A DNA stretch of 64,000 bases, from positions 3,109,826 through 3,173,825 of the forward strand of contig CM012954.1 of the NCBI GenBank assembly GCA_000181795.3, written 5' to 3'. Below the pieces are notes generated by a model. The model searched no databases. It was not told where the DNA came from and worked only from the letters and a program-made list of their open reading frames with translations. This document shows positions 33,430 through 46,600 of the stretch, piece after piece. This DNA is from Trichinella spiralis. Taxonomy: Eukaryota > Nematoda > Enoplea > Trichinellida > Trichinellidae. The position numbers and the translations under genes were made by a program. Each line of letters begins with the position of its first letter. Positions within the stretch are counted from its first letter, which is position 1.

Positions 33430-36400
33430 ATGCAATATCGAGTTACGGTGAAGACGTTGGACGGACACGATCGGGCTTTTGAATTGGACCCGGAAGTGAG
33501 TTTGCCGCTTTTCAGCTTCCGCTTTCGAGGGATGAATTTTCCACTTTCTACTGTTGCAGACCACCGTTGGCCAGTTCCAGGAACGCATCGCGGCTGAAAT
33601 GAACGTCCCGGTCGATCGACAGCGGGTGATTTTCCACGGTCGCGTTTTGGATCCGAGTTCGACGGTGAAAGATTTGGGCAAGTTGACCATTGATCGTTCG
33701 TCGATGTGAATCGACTAACTTATTTTTTCTTCTTTATTCGTACAGATCTGAACGAAAAAGTGATTCATTTGGTGGAAAAAATGGAAGGTCCGCCTCCTGC
33801 GCCTCCTTCAACTACGTCGACCACGAATGCGCAAAATGCACAACAAGCACCCGGAAACGATTCTGGTTCCAATGCGGTGCATCCGCATATATTTTTAGGC
33901 ACGGTCGCTTTGCCGCCGAATGATTTGACTTCTGAACAAATATATGTAAGATGAAATTGTATTGTTTTTCTGTTTTGTTTCTTAGTTTGTTTTTTAAATT
34001 TTTTTAAATGCTTACGTTGAAAATATTTCAGACTATTATTCGGGAAGTGTTGGACGAATTTGGTTTTTCTGGCCAAGCTGCTACTATTCAATTACAGGAA
34101 CCGGTAACTTTATATGTGAAATAAATACAATAGTATATTCTAATCTATTATATTATTGGTTGTTTTTTTAAATTTTTTATAGCGAGGAAACCAACCCGGC
34201 GAGGTGTTGATTACGATGAATACAGAAATGAGTGGCCCTCAGCCGACCATCACTTTTCAGCGAATGCGAGCTATTCGTGAAATGTTGTCCGTTGCGCGAA
34301 CTTTGATTGAAGTATACCAAAATAGCACTTGTTGATTGGTTTCGCTGTTGATTTTATAATTGATTTATTCTTTTACAGGAAGGATCTGATGACGTGGCCG
34401 AAATTGTTCAATACGCACGTAGGATGCAAGGCGAACATTCGTTGTCGAACACTGCTGCGAATGACAAAGAATCCGATGCCAGTTCTTTGGCAGAAATCAA
34501 AAAGGAAGGAGAAGAAAGTGCTGCTATGCACGATGGTGAAGAAAAACCACCCGAATCAAGTGTGCCAGTAGATCAGAGTACTCAGACTGATGCAAATGCC
34601 TCTTCCGCATCCAATTCAAGACGACAAAGGTATGGCATGTTTTGTTTTTTATGTTTTTTATTTATATTTTTAAGTTTGTTGATAGTTGATTTATGCTTCT
34701 TTTTATTAAATAATTTGCAGAAATGCGACATTTCAAGATTTGGCAAATTTGTTCTCTTTTCTCTCAACAACTGTTCGAGATTTGCTTGCACTACTTCAAA
34801 ATTGTGAACTGCTGCTGGAAGCCGAACGACATTTTGAACCTTTTGTTGGTTTTACGATCATTTTTCCAAATTTTATTTAATCTTTTTTAATAAGTTTTAT
34901 TTTTAAGACCGCTCGAGCTAGTCGTTTTGTAATGACCATTCAAACGTTGTTGTCTGTTTTACATTTGGTGGGCCACGCAGCGCACGGTATTAGCGAGTTC
35001 GATCTAGATCTTGACGAACCAACTCCCCGTTCGCTGTTTCCCGTCCTTAACAACGCACAAAACATTTCGACCACTCCTCAATTGGTTAGTTTTTCTTTCT
35101 TTTCAACATTGATTGCATTTAATTATAATGCGACCATATTGCATGTTTATGTTAATAAATTTAGTCAAACTTTGTGTAGAATTTTTATGCTTAAAAAATT
35201 TCACTTGAATTACATTCAGCTTTTATATTGTTTGTAAATTTCTTTTTCATTTATTATTTGTTGTACACTTTTTCTTGTTGAACATTTTGGTTTTTTGGTT
35301 TTGTAGGCACAAATCAGGGTGATGATTCATCAGCAGAATAGTAACGCCGATGCAAGAACGCAGAGTTCGGGGGACATTTTTGAAAGTAAGTAAAGAAAAG
35401 AAAAAGAATTTTAACTTAAATAATAAATGAAATTGTTTGCATTATTTCAGATCAGAATAATAATGCAGAAGCAAATGGTAGAACTTTGTCGAGACGAGAT
35501 GACAGCTCTGCACTTCGACGTGTTGAAAGCACCTTGAATTCGCCAGCTTTTGCAGAATCTTTGTCTCGCGATTTGACGAACATGATTCACTCTGTCAACG
35601 AAGCGACAGGAAGTAAGCGAGAAACAGAAATAATATGTTGAGAGAGATCGAGTGGTTTGTGTTTGTCTGTGTCGATGTAAATTTTGAAAAATTTCTCCCC
35701 AGGTATGATGGACTTTGTGACGATAATGAACCGTGGTTCGCGTCATTCATCTGACAACCATGTTGGTAATTATTTGCGCGTCCGTCATGGCAATACGTTA
35801 ATGCGACATCCGTCCGAAAGACCAAGGGGCATAAACCGTTTTTATGGACAAGTGCTGAACTTGCCCCCTAACAGTACTGTGAACATTTCTTTTCCTTCTC
35901 GTAGTGGATTTGGTCGAACGCGCCAACAACGTCAGCAGCCTGGCGCAGATACTACTACTCCGGCTTCTTCAGGACGTTCCGGTGGTGGAGCAGCCCCATT
36001 CCGCAACTTTCATGTGCGTTACAGTAGCGGTGGCAGCAACAGTACCAGTGCCAGTGCTGGTGCCGGTGCCAGTACCAGTGCCAGTACCAGTGCTGGTGCC
36101 GGTGCCAGTGTCAGTACCAGTGCCAGTGCTGGTGCCGGTGCCAGTGCCAGTGCCGGTGCCAGTGCTAGTGCCGGTGCCGGTCCCGGTGCAGGTGGAAGTC
36201 GCCAACTGCGGCGTTTACTTCAGCAAATGAGGAATACATTCGGTGATGTAGACAATCACCCGGATCCTTTTTTGCCCTGTGCTTCTAGATTTTTCAGCGG
36301 CATTGAACGCCAGTTTGGTTCAAGAGTGACTGTACTGAATTTTTGTTTCCCGTCCGCGTTTTCAAAAAAAGGAGAACAATTGATATTTTCATTTAAGGAA

Positions 36401-37630
36401 GGAGCATCCGCACAAGTGAACACTTCGAACTCTCAAGCTTCGAATGCATCGACGAGCAGAAGTGGTTCGAATGTCCAAGCGGCAAGCAGAAGCACCACTG
36501 CAACGGACAACACCGCCGCCACGTTCGATCGAAATTCTCCCGCAGCACGCGAAATACGTTCTACAATAGAGCAGCTGGCCAACGCAATTCTGGACACTAT
36601 GAACGAAATGCAGCCATTTGAACGTAAAGCTTCCTTTCTATCAATGATATATTTTGTTCTCTCTTTCTCCCTTTCTTCTTCAACTTTTTCTCTTTTGCTT
36701 ATTTTCTAATTTGTAATTTGCTGAGGAGAGTATAAAAGTGTAGTTTTTTTCATCCACAATTAATTGGCTTTAGGTTTCTTTTGTTCTCTTGTTAATTTTC
36801 TTTTGCAATTTGTAATGAGAAAAAAAATCAGTCAGTTGTGCATCGTTGAAAAGTGAAAGAAATTTTTTTGTTTGTTTTCTATTATTATTTGTTTTTGTTT
36901 GTTTGTGGGGATTTTTGAATGGAGGATTAGCAAAGTTTTAGGCGAAGTTTTTGACGATGTACTTCCAGTGCACGCTGCGCCGACCGTTTCCATCAGTCGA
37001 ACCGTTTCGCGCACCAGTGCCCCACCCTCTGAATTGGTACCTAATGATTCATCCGACCGTCGACCAGATTTACCAGAACGTTCGATTCCGCCAAGGAACA
37101 ATACCGGCTCAGAGCAACAACAGCCGCAGCCACAGCAGCAGCAACAACAACAGCAGCAGCAGCAACAGCAGAATGGCAGGAATAGAATGTCGTTGGATTC
37201 GATCATCAACAGTTTCATATCGCACGTCACCCCTCAAGTGTCCGACCAAACGCTCAGCACAATATTTCCATTGCTCGGCGACGAGGATTCATCTCCGCAG
37301 CGTAGTAAGTTGTTGTCTATACCGATACAAAAGCCAGTGTTGTTTGGCATTTTGGTCGTTTTATATTCTTCTTCATCTGTTTTTTTTGCAGTTGTGAACA
37401 GTTTGTACCGCCTGTTGGCGAACAGTCTTGTCGCCGGCGACGTGGTCGACATTTTGCAAGGCAATTACGAAACGTTGGATCGTTTCCGCAGCATCATGCG
37501 CCGCTATTTTATCGAAAATTTGTTGAACGGAAACGAGCGACCATCTCAGGAGGATATGCGCCAAGCTGCGCATCGTGCCGCTGAAAGTGAAATACCCTAT
37601 TGTCGGCGTTTGGCTGTAAGTTGCAATTCC

Positions 37631-37668
<38 letters not shown>

Positions 37669-39140
37669 CTTTGATTTATGCTTGATTTATTGTTGATTAT
37701 AATTTTAGGAATTGTTGCCTGAACAAAACGAAATTGACCTTTTGAGCAGTTTGATCAGCTGTGAAGAGGATACTGTTTATCGTTTGTTGCTTTTGTGTTT
37801 TGGAAGTAAGTGATTGCTTTTCTATTTTGTTAATTATTATGATTAAAAACAATTTTTGTCAGCAATATAATATTATTATTTATGCTTCTAAGGGTTGCCT
37901 TTCAGTATTAATATATCCTTTTGTAGAAGATTCGAATGAAGCATTCGGACAGAGATTGTACAAAAATTTACTTTTGGGCGTAAAGCAAACGTTGGCCGTG
38001 GTTGTTTACACCTACGCTCCGAACGGTGAAGTTGACGAGCGGATTGTTCGTATCATGACAGTAAGAGGAAAAAATGAATGGAATTTGTTTGTTTGTATGT
38101 TTTTGTTTCTTATTTTGTCATTTCAGAGTGCTACTTTGCGAGATGTTCCGGAATATGTACGCCGGGCGTTCGACAGTTTTGGTGCCGGTGTTTTGCAGAC
38201 CGTACTTGCGGAAACGTTGCTTCCAAGGGAAGAGGTGTCGGGATTTTTTGTGAAAAAGCATGCGACAACAGCAGAACGGCACGAAAACAGACAAGGTTCA
38301 GCAGCATCTGAAAACAACAATATTCTTACCACGGCTGCTGATGCTTTTGCTGGTGAGCCGATGATTGTGGAACCCGATTCAGTCGACAACTTGAACAATC
38401 AGCCGGTAATTTGTCTTTTCTTTTAAAAATTAATTAAACCGTGCATTTATTTTTGTTTCTTCTTCAGACGGAATTGGACTTGCAACAAGTGGCGTTGTGC
38501 AATTGCACCATTGAAAAAGACGATGATACGCCGTCGGTTCGGGCGTCAATCAACAGTCTACCACCCGAAGTAATTGCCAGTTTGCCAATAGTAAAAAACT
38601 TAAATTTTTATTACTTGTCGATGATCGTTGTTGATGGTGATGGTGATAATTATAATTTTTTCTTATAAACAAAAGGGAATTGAACATTTGATCGAAGAAG
38701 ATGTTCAAGTTCAAAGAGTTGTGCCACCGCAGGCACCGTTCAGTGACATCTATTTGAGCAGTATGCCAGCGAAGCGTCGTCGAGTAATTATTATGTCCTA
38801 TTATATATATATATATATTTTTTTTTTTTCTAAACTACTTTGTTAAAGCTCTCTTGTTAACAATCGACAAATTATTGTTTGTGTTCAGGTAGTGCAAAGT
38901 GGACGACTGAATTTGGATGACGATCAAAGGCAACTGTTCCACGACGCGCTTGCCAATGCAATCACGAGTTCTGAAAGTGCCGAAAGTGCCCCCGCTGTGC
39001 GCAATTTGTTGAATTCATCGGAAATTGTTTCCGAAGCTGTGGAAAATTTCATGAAAGAAAAGATTCAGCGTCGACTGCGATACGATCGCGATTTCACGCC
39101 AGTACTGTTCCCATCGTCGTATGAATATTTCAAACCGTAA
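33430..39140 (+). CDS. BAG6: BAG6 (BAT3/Scythe), ubiquitin-like chaperone of the TRC pathway
   Basis: Handles tail-anchored and mislocalised hydrophobic proteins. Nineteen exons: 33430-33495, 33560-33677, 33746-33945, 34032-34103, 34183-34311, 34379-34629, 34721-34844, 34908-35084, 35307-35385, 35451-35612, 35703-36623, 36942-37304, 37392-37615, 37709-37805, 37927-38060, 38127-38405, 38468-38590, 38676-38783 and 38889-39140, up to 1292 aa. Residues 1-75 are a ubiquitin-like domain (VKTLDGHDRAFELD, RVIFHGRVL, EKVIHLVEK). The C-terminus has VQVQRVVPPQAPFSDIYLSSMPAKRRR, matching the human segment before the BAG-like domain, whose place is taken by the last exon. Exon 11 contains an Ala/Ser/Gly/Thr repeat and a likely 72-bp intron (36326-36397) without stops; exon 12 has a polyQ run. 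The intron after exon 2 is best read as GC-AG. Confidence 0.92.
36046..36188 (+). repeat. Degenerate hexamer minisatellite in BAG6 exon 11
   Basis: About 24 units of AGTGCC / GGTGCC / AGTACC / GGTGCT variants encode a run of Ala, Ser, Gly and Thr. Other frames are also open because the unit is 6 bp, giving Val-Pro repeats on plus and Thr-Gly repeats on minus. Confidence 0.95.
37122..37171 (+). repeat. CAG/CAA polyglutamine tract in BAG6 exon 12
   Basis: Mixed CAG and CAA codons, with Pro early in the tract, encode about 15 Gln. Confidence 0.95.
37633..37666. repeat. (TA)n microsatellite in a BAG6 intron
   Basis: About 16 TA units in the 93-bp intron between exons 13 and 14. Confidence 0.9.
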
Positions 39141-39933
39141 TTCTGCGCTTGTTCGCTGGTAAACTTTATCCACAATCTCTATCCCATTAGATGAGAACAA
39201 CAGCCACATTATTTTAATTCGCTTTTAAAAATATTATTTGATAAATTATTGCAAGTGTAATTTTATTTTATTCTATATTCCATATTCTATATCCTATATT
39301 TATTTGCACATTTATTGCTTGTGACATGTTTTTTATTCTCACACAGAGAAAAAAAACAAAAAGCAATAATGAATGACTGATGAATAAGTTTTTCTTTTTT
39401 TTAAATTGTAATTTATCAGTTATAATCGTGTTTTTTCTTGTTGTAATTCTACTCTGACGAAATGTGATGAAACGTGCATAGTAGGTGATGATGATGATAC
39501 GCTATGCTTTCTACCTTTATTTAGCGTGAATATGCATACTTTTATGAATAATTATAATCTTCTTATTTATGATGATATCATGATCATGATCATCATCATC
39601 ATGCTGACATTGATATCTAGAGTAAAGCTTTTCTGGAAAAAACAAACTGAACCAAAAAAATCTGTTTTTTTTTGCGCAGCGGTTGTACAAATTGGCCGGC
39701 TGGTTCTTTATCCTCTTTCTATGCATGCGTGTACACGCCCATGTACAGCATACACGTGCACAGCAATCTGTACGTGTGCTTGTATATGTACGCGTGACTA
39801 CTTGTTCATTTCTATATTATTTGGAGTTGGTTGCTAATTGTGATATTGTTTTTTACAGGTTGTTGTTGTTGTTGTTGTGTTTGGGGTGTTTTTTTTGTTG
39901 TTCTCTTTTCGTATCTTTTGCGTTTGGTTGGGC
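39141..39933 (+). other. BAG6 3' flank and TIPRL upstream region
   Basis: 793 bp. It contains a GATCAT-rich, partly palindromic tract at 39571-39603 and a purine-pyrimidine alternating tract of TGTACA/ACGTG words at 39725-39800, followed by a GTTGTT run just before TIPRL. No coding exon was recognised. Confidence 0.5.
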
Positions 39934-40814
39934 ATGGATAATAATTTGCCCCAAGAGGTGGAAGAGTTCAAGTTCGAAGATTGGACGTTCACGTTCACCA
40001 GCGGTCAGTCGATTCTTTCCTCGGCTTGCACTTGCGGCAGTGGAACGGCGGACGGTGACCGTGGTGACCAACAACGTTGCGCTTATTGTCGTTTCAGCAC
40101 CGCGTTGAAGTACCCCAATCGACCGGATATGGTCTTTCACAAGAACTCACTGCGCGTGATGCACCGCGGTGGCGCGTCGGTCCACTTCGACGCCTTGGCA
40201 GCTTTGGACCAGGTTGGCGAGGATGCGCCGGAGTCGAGTTGCCACGTGGCGGCGAGCGACGTTTGGCGCCAAGCGCGGGCCATGTCCGCGTATCTGTCGA
40301 ACGTGCTGCGCACGCACGATTGGACATATTCCAGCATGTTCGTCGGTGATCTTGTCGGATTTCAGGTGTATGATATGATATGATATGACATGATATGATT
40401 CGATCAAATTTAATTAATTGATTTGTTGATCAGGTCGTTGCTACCGAAGAACCGCTCGATTTGGACCGTCTTCGACAGCCCGAACCGATTCTGTTCTACG
40501 CCCATATTCCGCTGTACGAAGACGAACTGGCCGATCACGGTTGTTCGAAGATGGAATTGAAGATCAGATGTATGCCGTCCGGCTTTCTCATTCTGCTCAG
40601 CCATTACTTGAGAGTGGACGGCGTATTGATTCGTCTGCTCGAGACCCGCTACCGGCATTTGTACGGTCGCACGTACGTGCTGCGCGAGAGGACACTGAAG
40701 CGCAGCAATTTCGACCAGCTCACCTCTGCCCAGCTTCGGATGGTCATGAATCCAGAGCAGTTGAGTGCAAATTTGCCGCCAATTTCTGTCATCAGCGAAC
40801 GTTTGCAATTTTGA
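39934..40814 (+). CDS. TIPRL: TIPRL (TIP41-like), PP2A-family phosphatase regulator
   Basis: TIP41 family protein that binds PP2A-type catalytic subunits and TAP42/alpha-4 in TOR signalling. Two exons, 39934-40365 and 40434-40814, join in phase 0 (GDLVGFQ-VVATEEPLD) and encode 270 aa (human 272). Landmarks are FEDWTFTFTSGQSIL, MVFHKNSLRVMHRGG, THDWTYSS, PLYEDELADHGCSKM, KIRCMPSGFLILL, RVDGVLIRLLETR and TYVLRERT. The segment after ILSSA contains CTC and CAYC, four Cys within about 24 residues that are absent in human and could bind metal. The start is the first Met after 5' sequence ending GGTTGGGC. Codons are more GC-rich than the surroundings, as expected for an expressed gene. Confidence 0.94.
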
Positions 40815-41561
40815 GAGAGTTCGTTGGTAAGTGAATTTTGGTTGTTGCTCTTGTGGTCTTCTCTTTTGACAACTTTTCGAATATTTCTTCTTTTTCTTCG
40901 TCAGTTTGTACTTGTCTGCACATAAAATCCAATGTTAAATCCCCCTTGCGTGCCCTGTACAGATACTGTCCGTTGTCGTGTGGGGTGGGTGGGTTTGTGG
41001 AAAAGTTTCTTCCTTTTGACAATGACGGTTGTATATGTTGTGCGCAATTTTGAGAATATATTTGCTCACTGACCTATGCTATGTGTGTATGTGTGGTTAA
41101 TTGATTGCAATGTTAAAATTAATCCGATTGATTAGCTGTTGTTTATTTTGTTTATCAATCGAAGAACGTCGATCTGTTGCTGCTACATTCTGCAGTGTCG
41201 ATTGAATTACAAGCCCGGAGGAGGGCAGCTGTTGTTGGTGTTCTGTTGTTGTCACTTTTTAGTTTCTTTTGTCGATTGGCGCTTTCTTCGAACTTTGAAC
41301 GAGCTGTACCGCCAATACTCGACTGGGGTAGATTTTGCAAGCTTATTGAATTTGAATTTGAATAGCCCACGTTGTTTTTCTTGTCGTTGTTGTTGTTGTT
41401 TGCAATTTTTCGATTGCGAAATCTCTTTCCCAGGCGTAGAATGGACGAAATTGGCGACTGGCTTTCAACGCATTTCGGCTCTTTGGTAAGCGTTCTGCAG
41501 CAATTGAAGAAGGATAAATTGGGAAAAATGAATTTGTTTCATCAAAGAAAAAAAAACCTAC
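40815..41561. other. Convergent spacer TIPRL / GABBR2
   Basis: 747 bp between the TIPRL stop and the GABBR2 stop. Several ORFs of 60-116 codons occur here (for example 41139-41489 on plus, Cys-rich) but none shows conservation or splice context, so they are taken as 3' UTR sequence. Confidence 0.5.
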
Positions 41562-43589
41562 TTACTGCGTGGAAGAGGAATCGTCTTCGGCTGCGGTTAT
41601 TGTACTTTCGTCTTCGGTGACAAGAGCTGAAATTATTCGGACCACTTTATATACATATATATATACATATTTATTTATTTATTGTGCTTGTTTTCTTTTA
41701 TTACCTGTGACAGTTTGGTTTTCGAAACTGTAAGACGAGCAAGCTGGTGGAGATTGGCTTTTCCGTTGCCGATCAGCCGGTATCAAATTTTCCCCGTCAT
41801 CATTGTCACCATCATCATCATTATTTCCTCCTCGTCTTCGGTTCATCTGTTCGCTGAAGACCATCAAACTGTGGAAACTGCTGTACGCGATGCTTGACAT
41901 TGACCGCCTGTGGTCTGGTTCGCTTATCGACGGTGTTACCGATCTTCTGGGCAAGTTGACCGTTTGGTATTGTTGTTGCTGTTGTTGTTCTTCTCCACGG
42001 CAACAGCGACGAGTTTTGCTGCTTTCTTCGTCGCAATTTTCCTCACTTCGGCATGCGGATGACGCATGTTCGTCTGCTTTGCTTCTGTCAAGCGAAAAAG
42101 CGAACCGGCTCATGCGCAAGCAAGGAAATTAACTCAATTTTTGCACACCTACTTTATTGACAACGACGGCGATTCGGGCTGGTCGACTTTGGCAACTGTG
42201 GGCGGGAATTTTTTGGTGATGAACAAATGTCCCGGCGAGTGACTTTCCCGATGACTGACCAACGCCTCGCAGCTGATCCGCGGCTTCTCGTCGGTCGGGC
42301 CCACGTATACGCCACCGTAGGGTCGGTCGTCGTCGCTCGCCTGCATCATCACCGTTTCTCTTTTCGAATGGTCGTCCTCCACTTGGTGGACGCTGGTGCC
42401 CAGTTTGGCGGAGTATTTCAAAATGGCCAGCGTTTCTCGACGAACCTGTGCGGAAATTGTAAAATCGGTTCTTCTTTCCGTTCTCCAAATCGAATCTACT
42501 ACTACTTACCGCACTGAGTCGCCTTTTCAGAATTCGTTTCTCCTTTTCTTGGCGGAGAATTTGCTCCCGGATATCTTTGTTCAACATGCGGTTTTTGTTG
42601 ATCACGTACAAAGAGCGCATCATCGCTCTGGGGTAGTGGATCGTTGGGTCGCGGTGGCTTTGCATCAGTTCGACAATTTTCGGCACGAATACAAGCGCCA
42701 GAGTGACCGTCGTGCAGAAAATGATGAACATTGAAATGATGATGTAGCACTCGTTGATTTGATCTTGCAATATGAACGAAATGGCCACGCCGACCCCGCA
42801 GACGAGCACCACGTTGTAAACCGACATGCCGATGTATTTGCTGTCGTTCAACGCCGGCACGTTCACGTTTCTCGTTTCCCATGCTAAAAAGCAGCCCAGC
42901 ACGAGAAATATCCCCTTGTAGCCGTACAGCAGCGCCTGGAACACGACCGTGTAGTCGGTTTTGCAATATTCGATGGTCGGTTTGATCAGCATGTTGGATC
43001 GTTCATCTTTCTGAAAAAAAACAGAAATGTGGCAATTTGATTGACGACGACAAAAAAATTTATTCATTTGCTTGTGTTACTTCTGTCGGCAGTTGTTTGA
43101 CAGCCATTTGCATAGGATCGATGATGAGCCAGGTGCTCAGGATGAGCACGTCGATCAGCAACAGGACGCCGACAATCAAGAACAATTTGTAATCTTTGAT
43201 TGCCTTTTTGTGCAAATGGATGTCGTTGAAGATGGAATGAACCCGCCACGTTTTGGCAAACATTGAGCCGAATGCGAGTGTGAATCCAAAGCAGAGGATC
43301 CAAACTTTGGCCTGTTAAGCATAATTAATTTGTACAGAAATGATGAGATAACTTGCGTATTCTTACAGTGCACATGCGACTGTAGTCCAACTCGGATACC
43401 ATGTTAGTGTCGATTCCCAAAAGAATGACACTGCAATAGGTCATGATTGAGCCGAGAATGATCAGATTGTTCACATTTGGGCTGGACATTTTTATAAATC
43501 TGAAATGAGCTTTTTTTTTGAAAAAATGGAACTTGACTAGTTGCGACAATTTAAATGATAAATGATTGTTGTACTTTTGGATTGGATAG

Positions 43590-43629
<40 letters not shown>

Positions 43630-46600
43630 CAACAAATGGAAAGAAAACATCCTATATATATAACGCACATACTTGTGATTTCTGAAGTAAATATTGACGG
43701 TGAGAAGAGCGATGGCAAGCATGATGCATATTGCAACCAGTGAGCACATTATGTAAAATACTGAATAATCGACATAACGACGAATGATAACTTCTTGGAT
43801 CGCGTCAGCTGGCGGGGAACCGTCTAAATATAATACAAAAGAGGATGAATAATTTTTTCTATTTGCTTCGCGCTTTTTCGGTATTTGAAAATTTGATACT
43901 CTGCCAGATTATTCGTTGTCCAAACAAAGTGAAACGATCTTCTGCCCCGTCGTATTCTCCGACGGCAGTGTAAGATTGATCTGGAACATTTGTTGAAATG
44001 AAATGATTGCACAGAGTTGATGAAAATTGAATTATCACTTTGAAAGCGTACGATTCGAATTCGTCCGAGACGTTCGTTTTGGTAAAAGCGTACTTTTCCC
44101 TATGAAAATTGCAGTTGAAAATTCAACAATCATCGAATTGTTTGTTTGTGGTTCACAAAACTTTTACCGTAACTCCTTCGAATTCAAGCGAATCTATCGC
44201 TTCCATCAGTGCTAGCTTCCAGGCACCCATCACGTCACGATCAGAGTCGAGCAGATCTTGTTCCGGGTTGAAATGTTTGCCTCGCATCATCATCGTGGTG
44301 ATCAGATTTTCCGCCGCTTGAGCAATCGTCCACAGACCGTCATAAACGTAGCCGTGGTATTTGCTGTACTGACAGTGTGGCGGCTTGCATTTGGCTCGAT
44401 ATTCGGCATCATATTCTGCCGCAGTCTGTTTTTTTATTTGGATTTCTACTTTACGCGTTTACAATGAACGACAAAAAAAACCTCCCTCTACCTTGTCACT
44501 CCAGACTCTGGTTGTATCAGAACGGATAACGGTGAACCGAAGGGCGAAGTGTCCTTCGAGCGCTTTTCGAAGTTGAAATCTCGAGCAGGGTAGCTGATCA
44601 GTTTTCGATAGCCACCAATAGTCTTGATGATAACCGGGTATAATCCACACGTATTCAGGACCGTACAATTTTTGACTGTATGCCTAAAATGTTCTATTGC
44701 ACTTTTTCTTTTCATAACCAGTATTCAAACCAGCTCTTTGTGATAAATACGTGTATAAATGAATAAATGGCTTGCACACCTCGCAGAATACTGCGGCTGC
44801 CAAAGATACGTTAAATTCACCGATTATTATTCGAGCATCTTTTGCCTGGAATTGTGTGACTTTTGTTGAATTTTCTGTTTCAAACGAGGAAAAGCACGTT
44901 TTTTTTACCTTGAGATGCTTCAAACCTTCTCTTATGTTCATCTTTGTCGATGAAAATCCATGTGTTGCCAAAATTGCAACGCCGTGTTTGCGTTCGATTG
45001 CTGTCGTGAACGCTTCCATGTGCTAGTAATAATGGGAAATGTTACTTTTTAGAAAAGGGGAACAAATCATTTAATTATCTGTTTCAATGGCGCAAGCAAT
45101 TTTTAATTTCAAGTATTATGCAGCTCTCAAAGTGATTCAACAGTTACCGTGTAACTGAGTAGAGTTTTTTGAAAGTTTGTGTAAGAGTGGAGTTTTTTTC
45201 TTTTGAAAATCACATCATCACTATTGGTGTTGTGGGAAATCCAAGAGATCAGATCTTACAGGAGCTTTGTTCGCTTTGCAAAAGACAAAAGACTGTTTCT
45301 AATAGTATCTGTTGTTAGATGCTAGGTAGTAGAATTCGCTTGGAACACAATTGTCGTTCGTATTCTAAGATTCATCCATCCTTTTGATTGGAGAACAACT
45401 TTTCCAAATGGAACGAAAACAGTTGCAAATCAAATGTGAGAATTCGTGAATTTATACTTTTAATAATTTTCAAAGACCAAATGACGAGAATTTTTTCTTT
45501 TACGTGAACTTGTTGAGGCTCTCTCTTAGTAGTGTGCAGATTGAATAAGATTTAAAATAGTGTGGAACGAAAGTAGTTAAAATCTATGGAAATTTTATAC
45601 CAACTTGAAGAGAAGAAATTTCATTTGTTGTCTACGCATACGCGAATTGCGAAATCTGATTTTGAAAGAGTACGTAAATGGTTGTGGAATTTTTTCTTTT
45701 TCTCTTTTTGCAATCCTGCAACCATGTTTCAATGATCGATGGACTTCCAGTTATAACAAGACAATCGAATTGTGCGCATTAATCAATAATTGAGAAACGA
45801 TTTTGAAATTGGCTGAAGCTGAAACTGAAAGTAGCAAAATTACACTGTTCAATTTAACGAATTAATTAATCCGTAGATGCTTGAGCTGTAGTGTATTTTG
45901 TTTTGTTTTGCATTTTTTTATCTTGCATTCTCTGTCACAGCTACACTGCTTGTCTTCATGGATATGGAATAGACAATAAATAAATACACTGTTTGCTGAT
46001 GTGTAATGAATTTCAGTTTAAACTGTTTATCGCTTATTGCTTGTTTGTTGTTATTGTTATGGTTATGGTTATTGTTCATTACCAGTGAATGCCTGGAATC
46101 GTCGTTTTGTACAATTGCACCCACTTTGGTCCAGTTGAAGTGGTGTAGGAATCGAATTCGTGCTTGCAGTTGATCCCGGTGTCCAGGTACTATTCTGTAG
46201 AACGTCTGGTACATGTCTTTACTGTCTCGACTCGAGAACATGGGATGGTTTTCAGCGTAGGAAAGCTAAATTCAGGCAAAAATATGTAGTTTGTAAGAAA
46301 TTTTGCAATTCATTGTAATTTTACTTGGACTTTGTGCCAAAAGTTGGCAGCCATGGCGACCAATTCATTCGTCCTAGTGCATGCTCCACCGAATATTGCC
46401 AACTTTTTTCTCTCTTCGTTCATCATGTCGAAGAAAGATTTCATGCCCATGGACGGTTTACACTGAAAATAAACCCAACAGTATAATAAAACAGCAGTTT
46501 TCTGCACAGTAAAGATTTAGTAATGAAATTTGAAAAATGAATTTGTTGTGCTAGCGAATATATCTCATTCCGGTCAAATTATATATGTGTAAAAATGACA

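Noticed and set aside
35904-36230. Val-Pro and Thr-Gly repeat ORFs on both strands
   Set aside because: By-products of the hexamer minisatellite in BAG6, where every frame stays open.
41139-41489. 116-codon Cys-rich plus ORF
   Set aside because: No homology or splice context; lies between convergent TIPRL and GABBR2 stops and is explained as 3' UTR.
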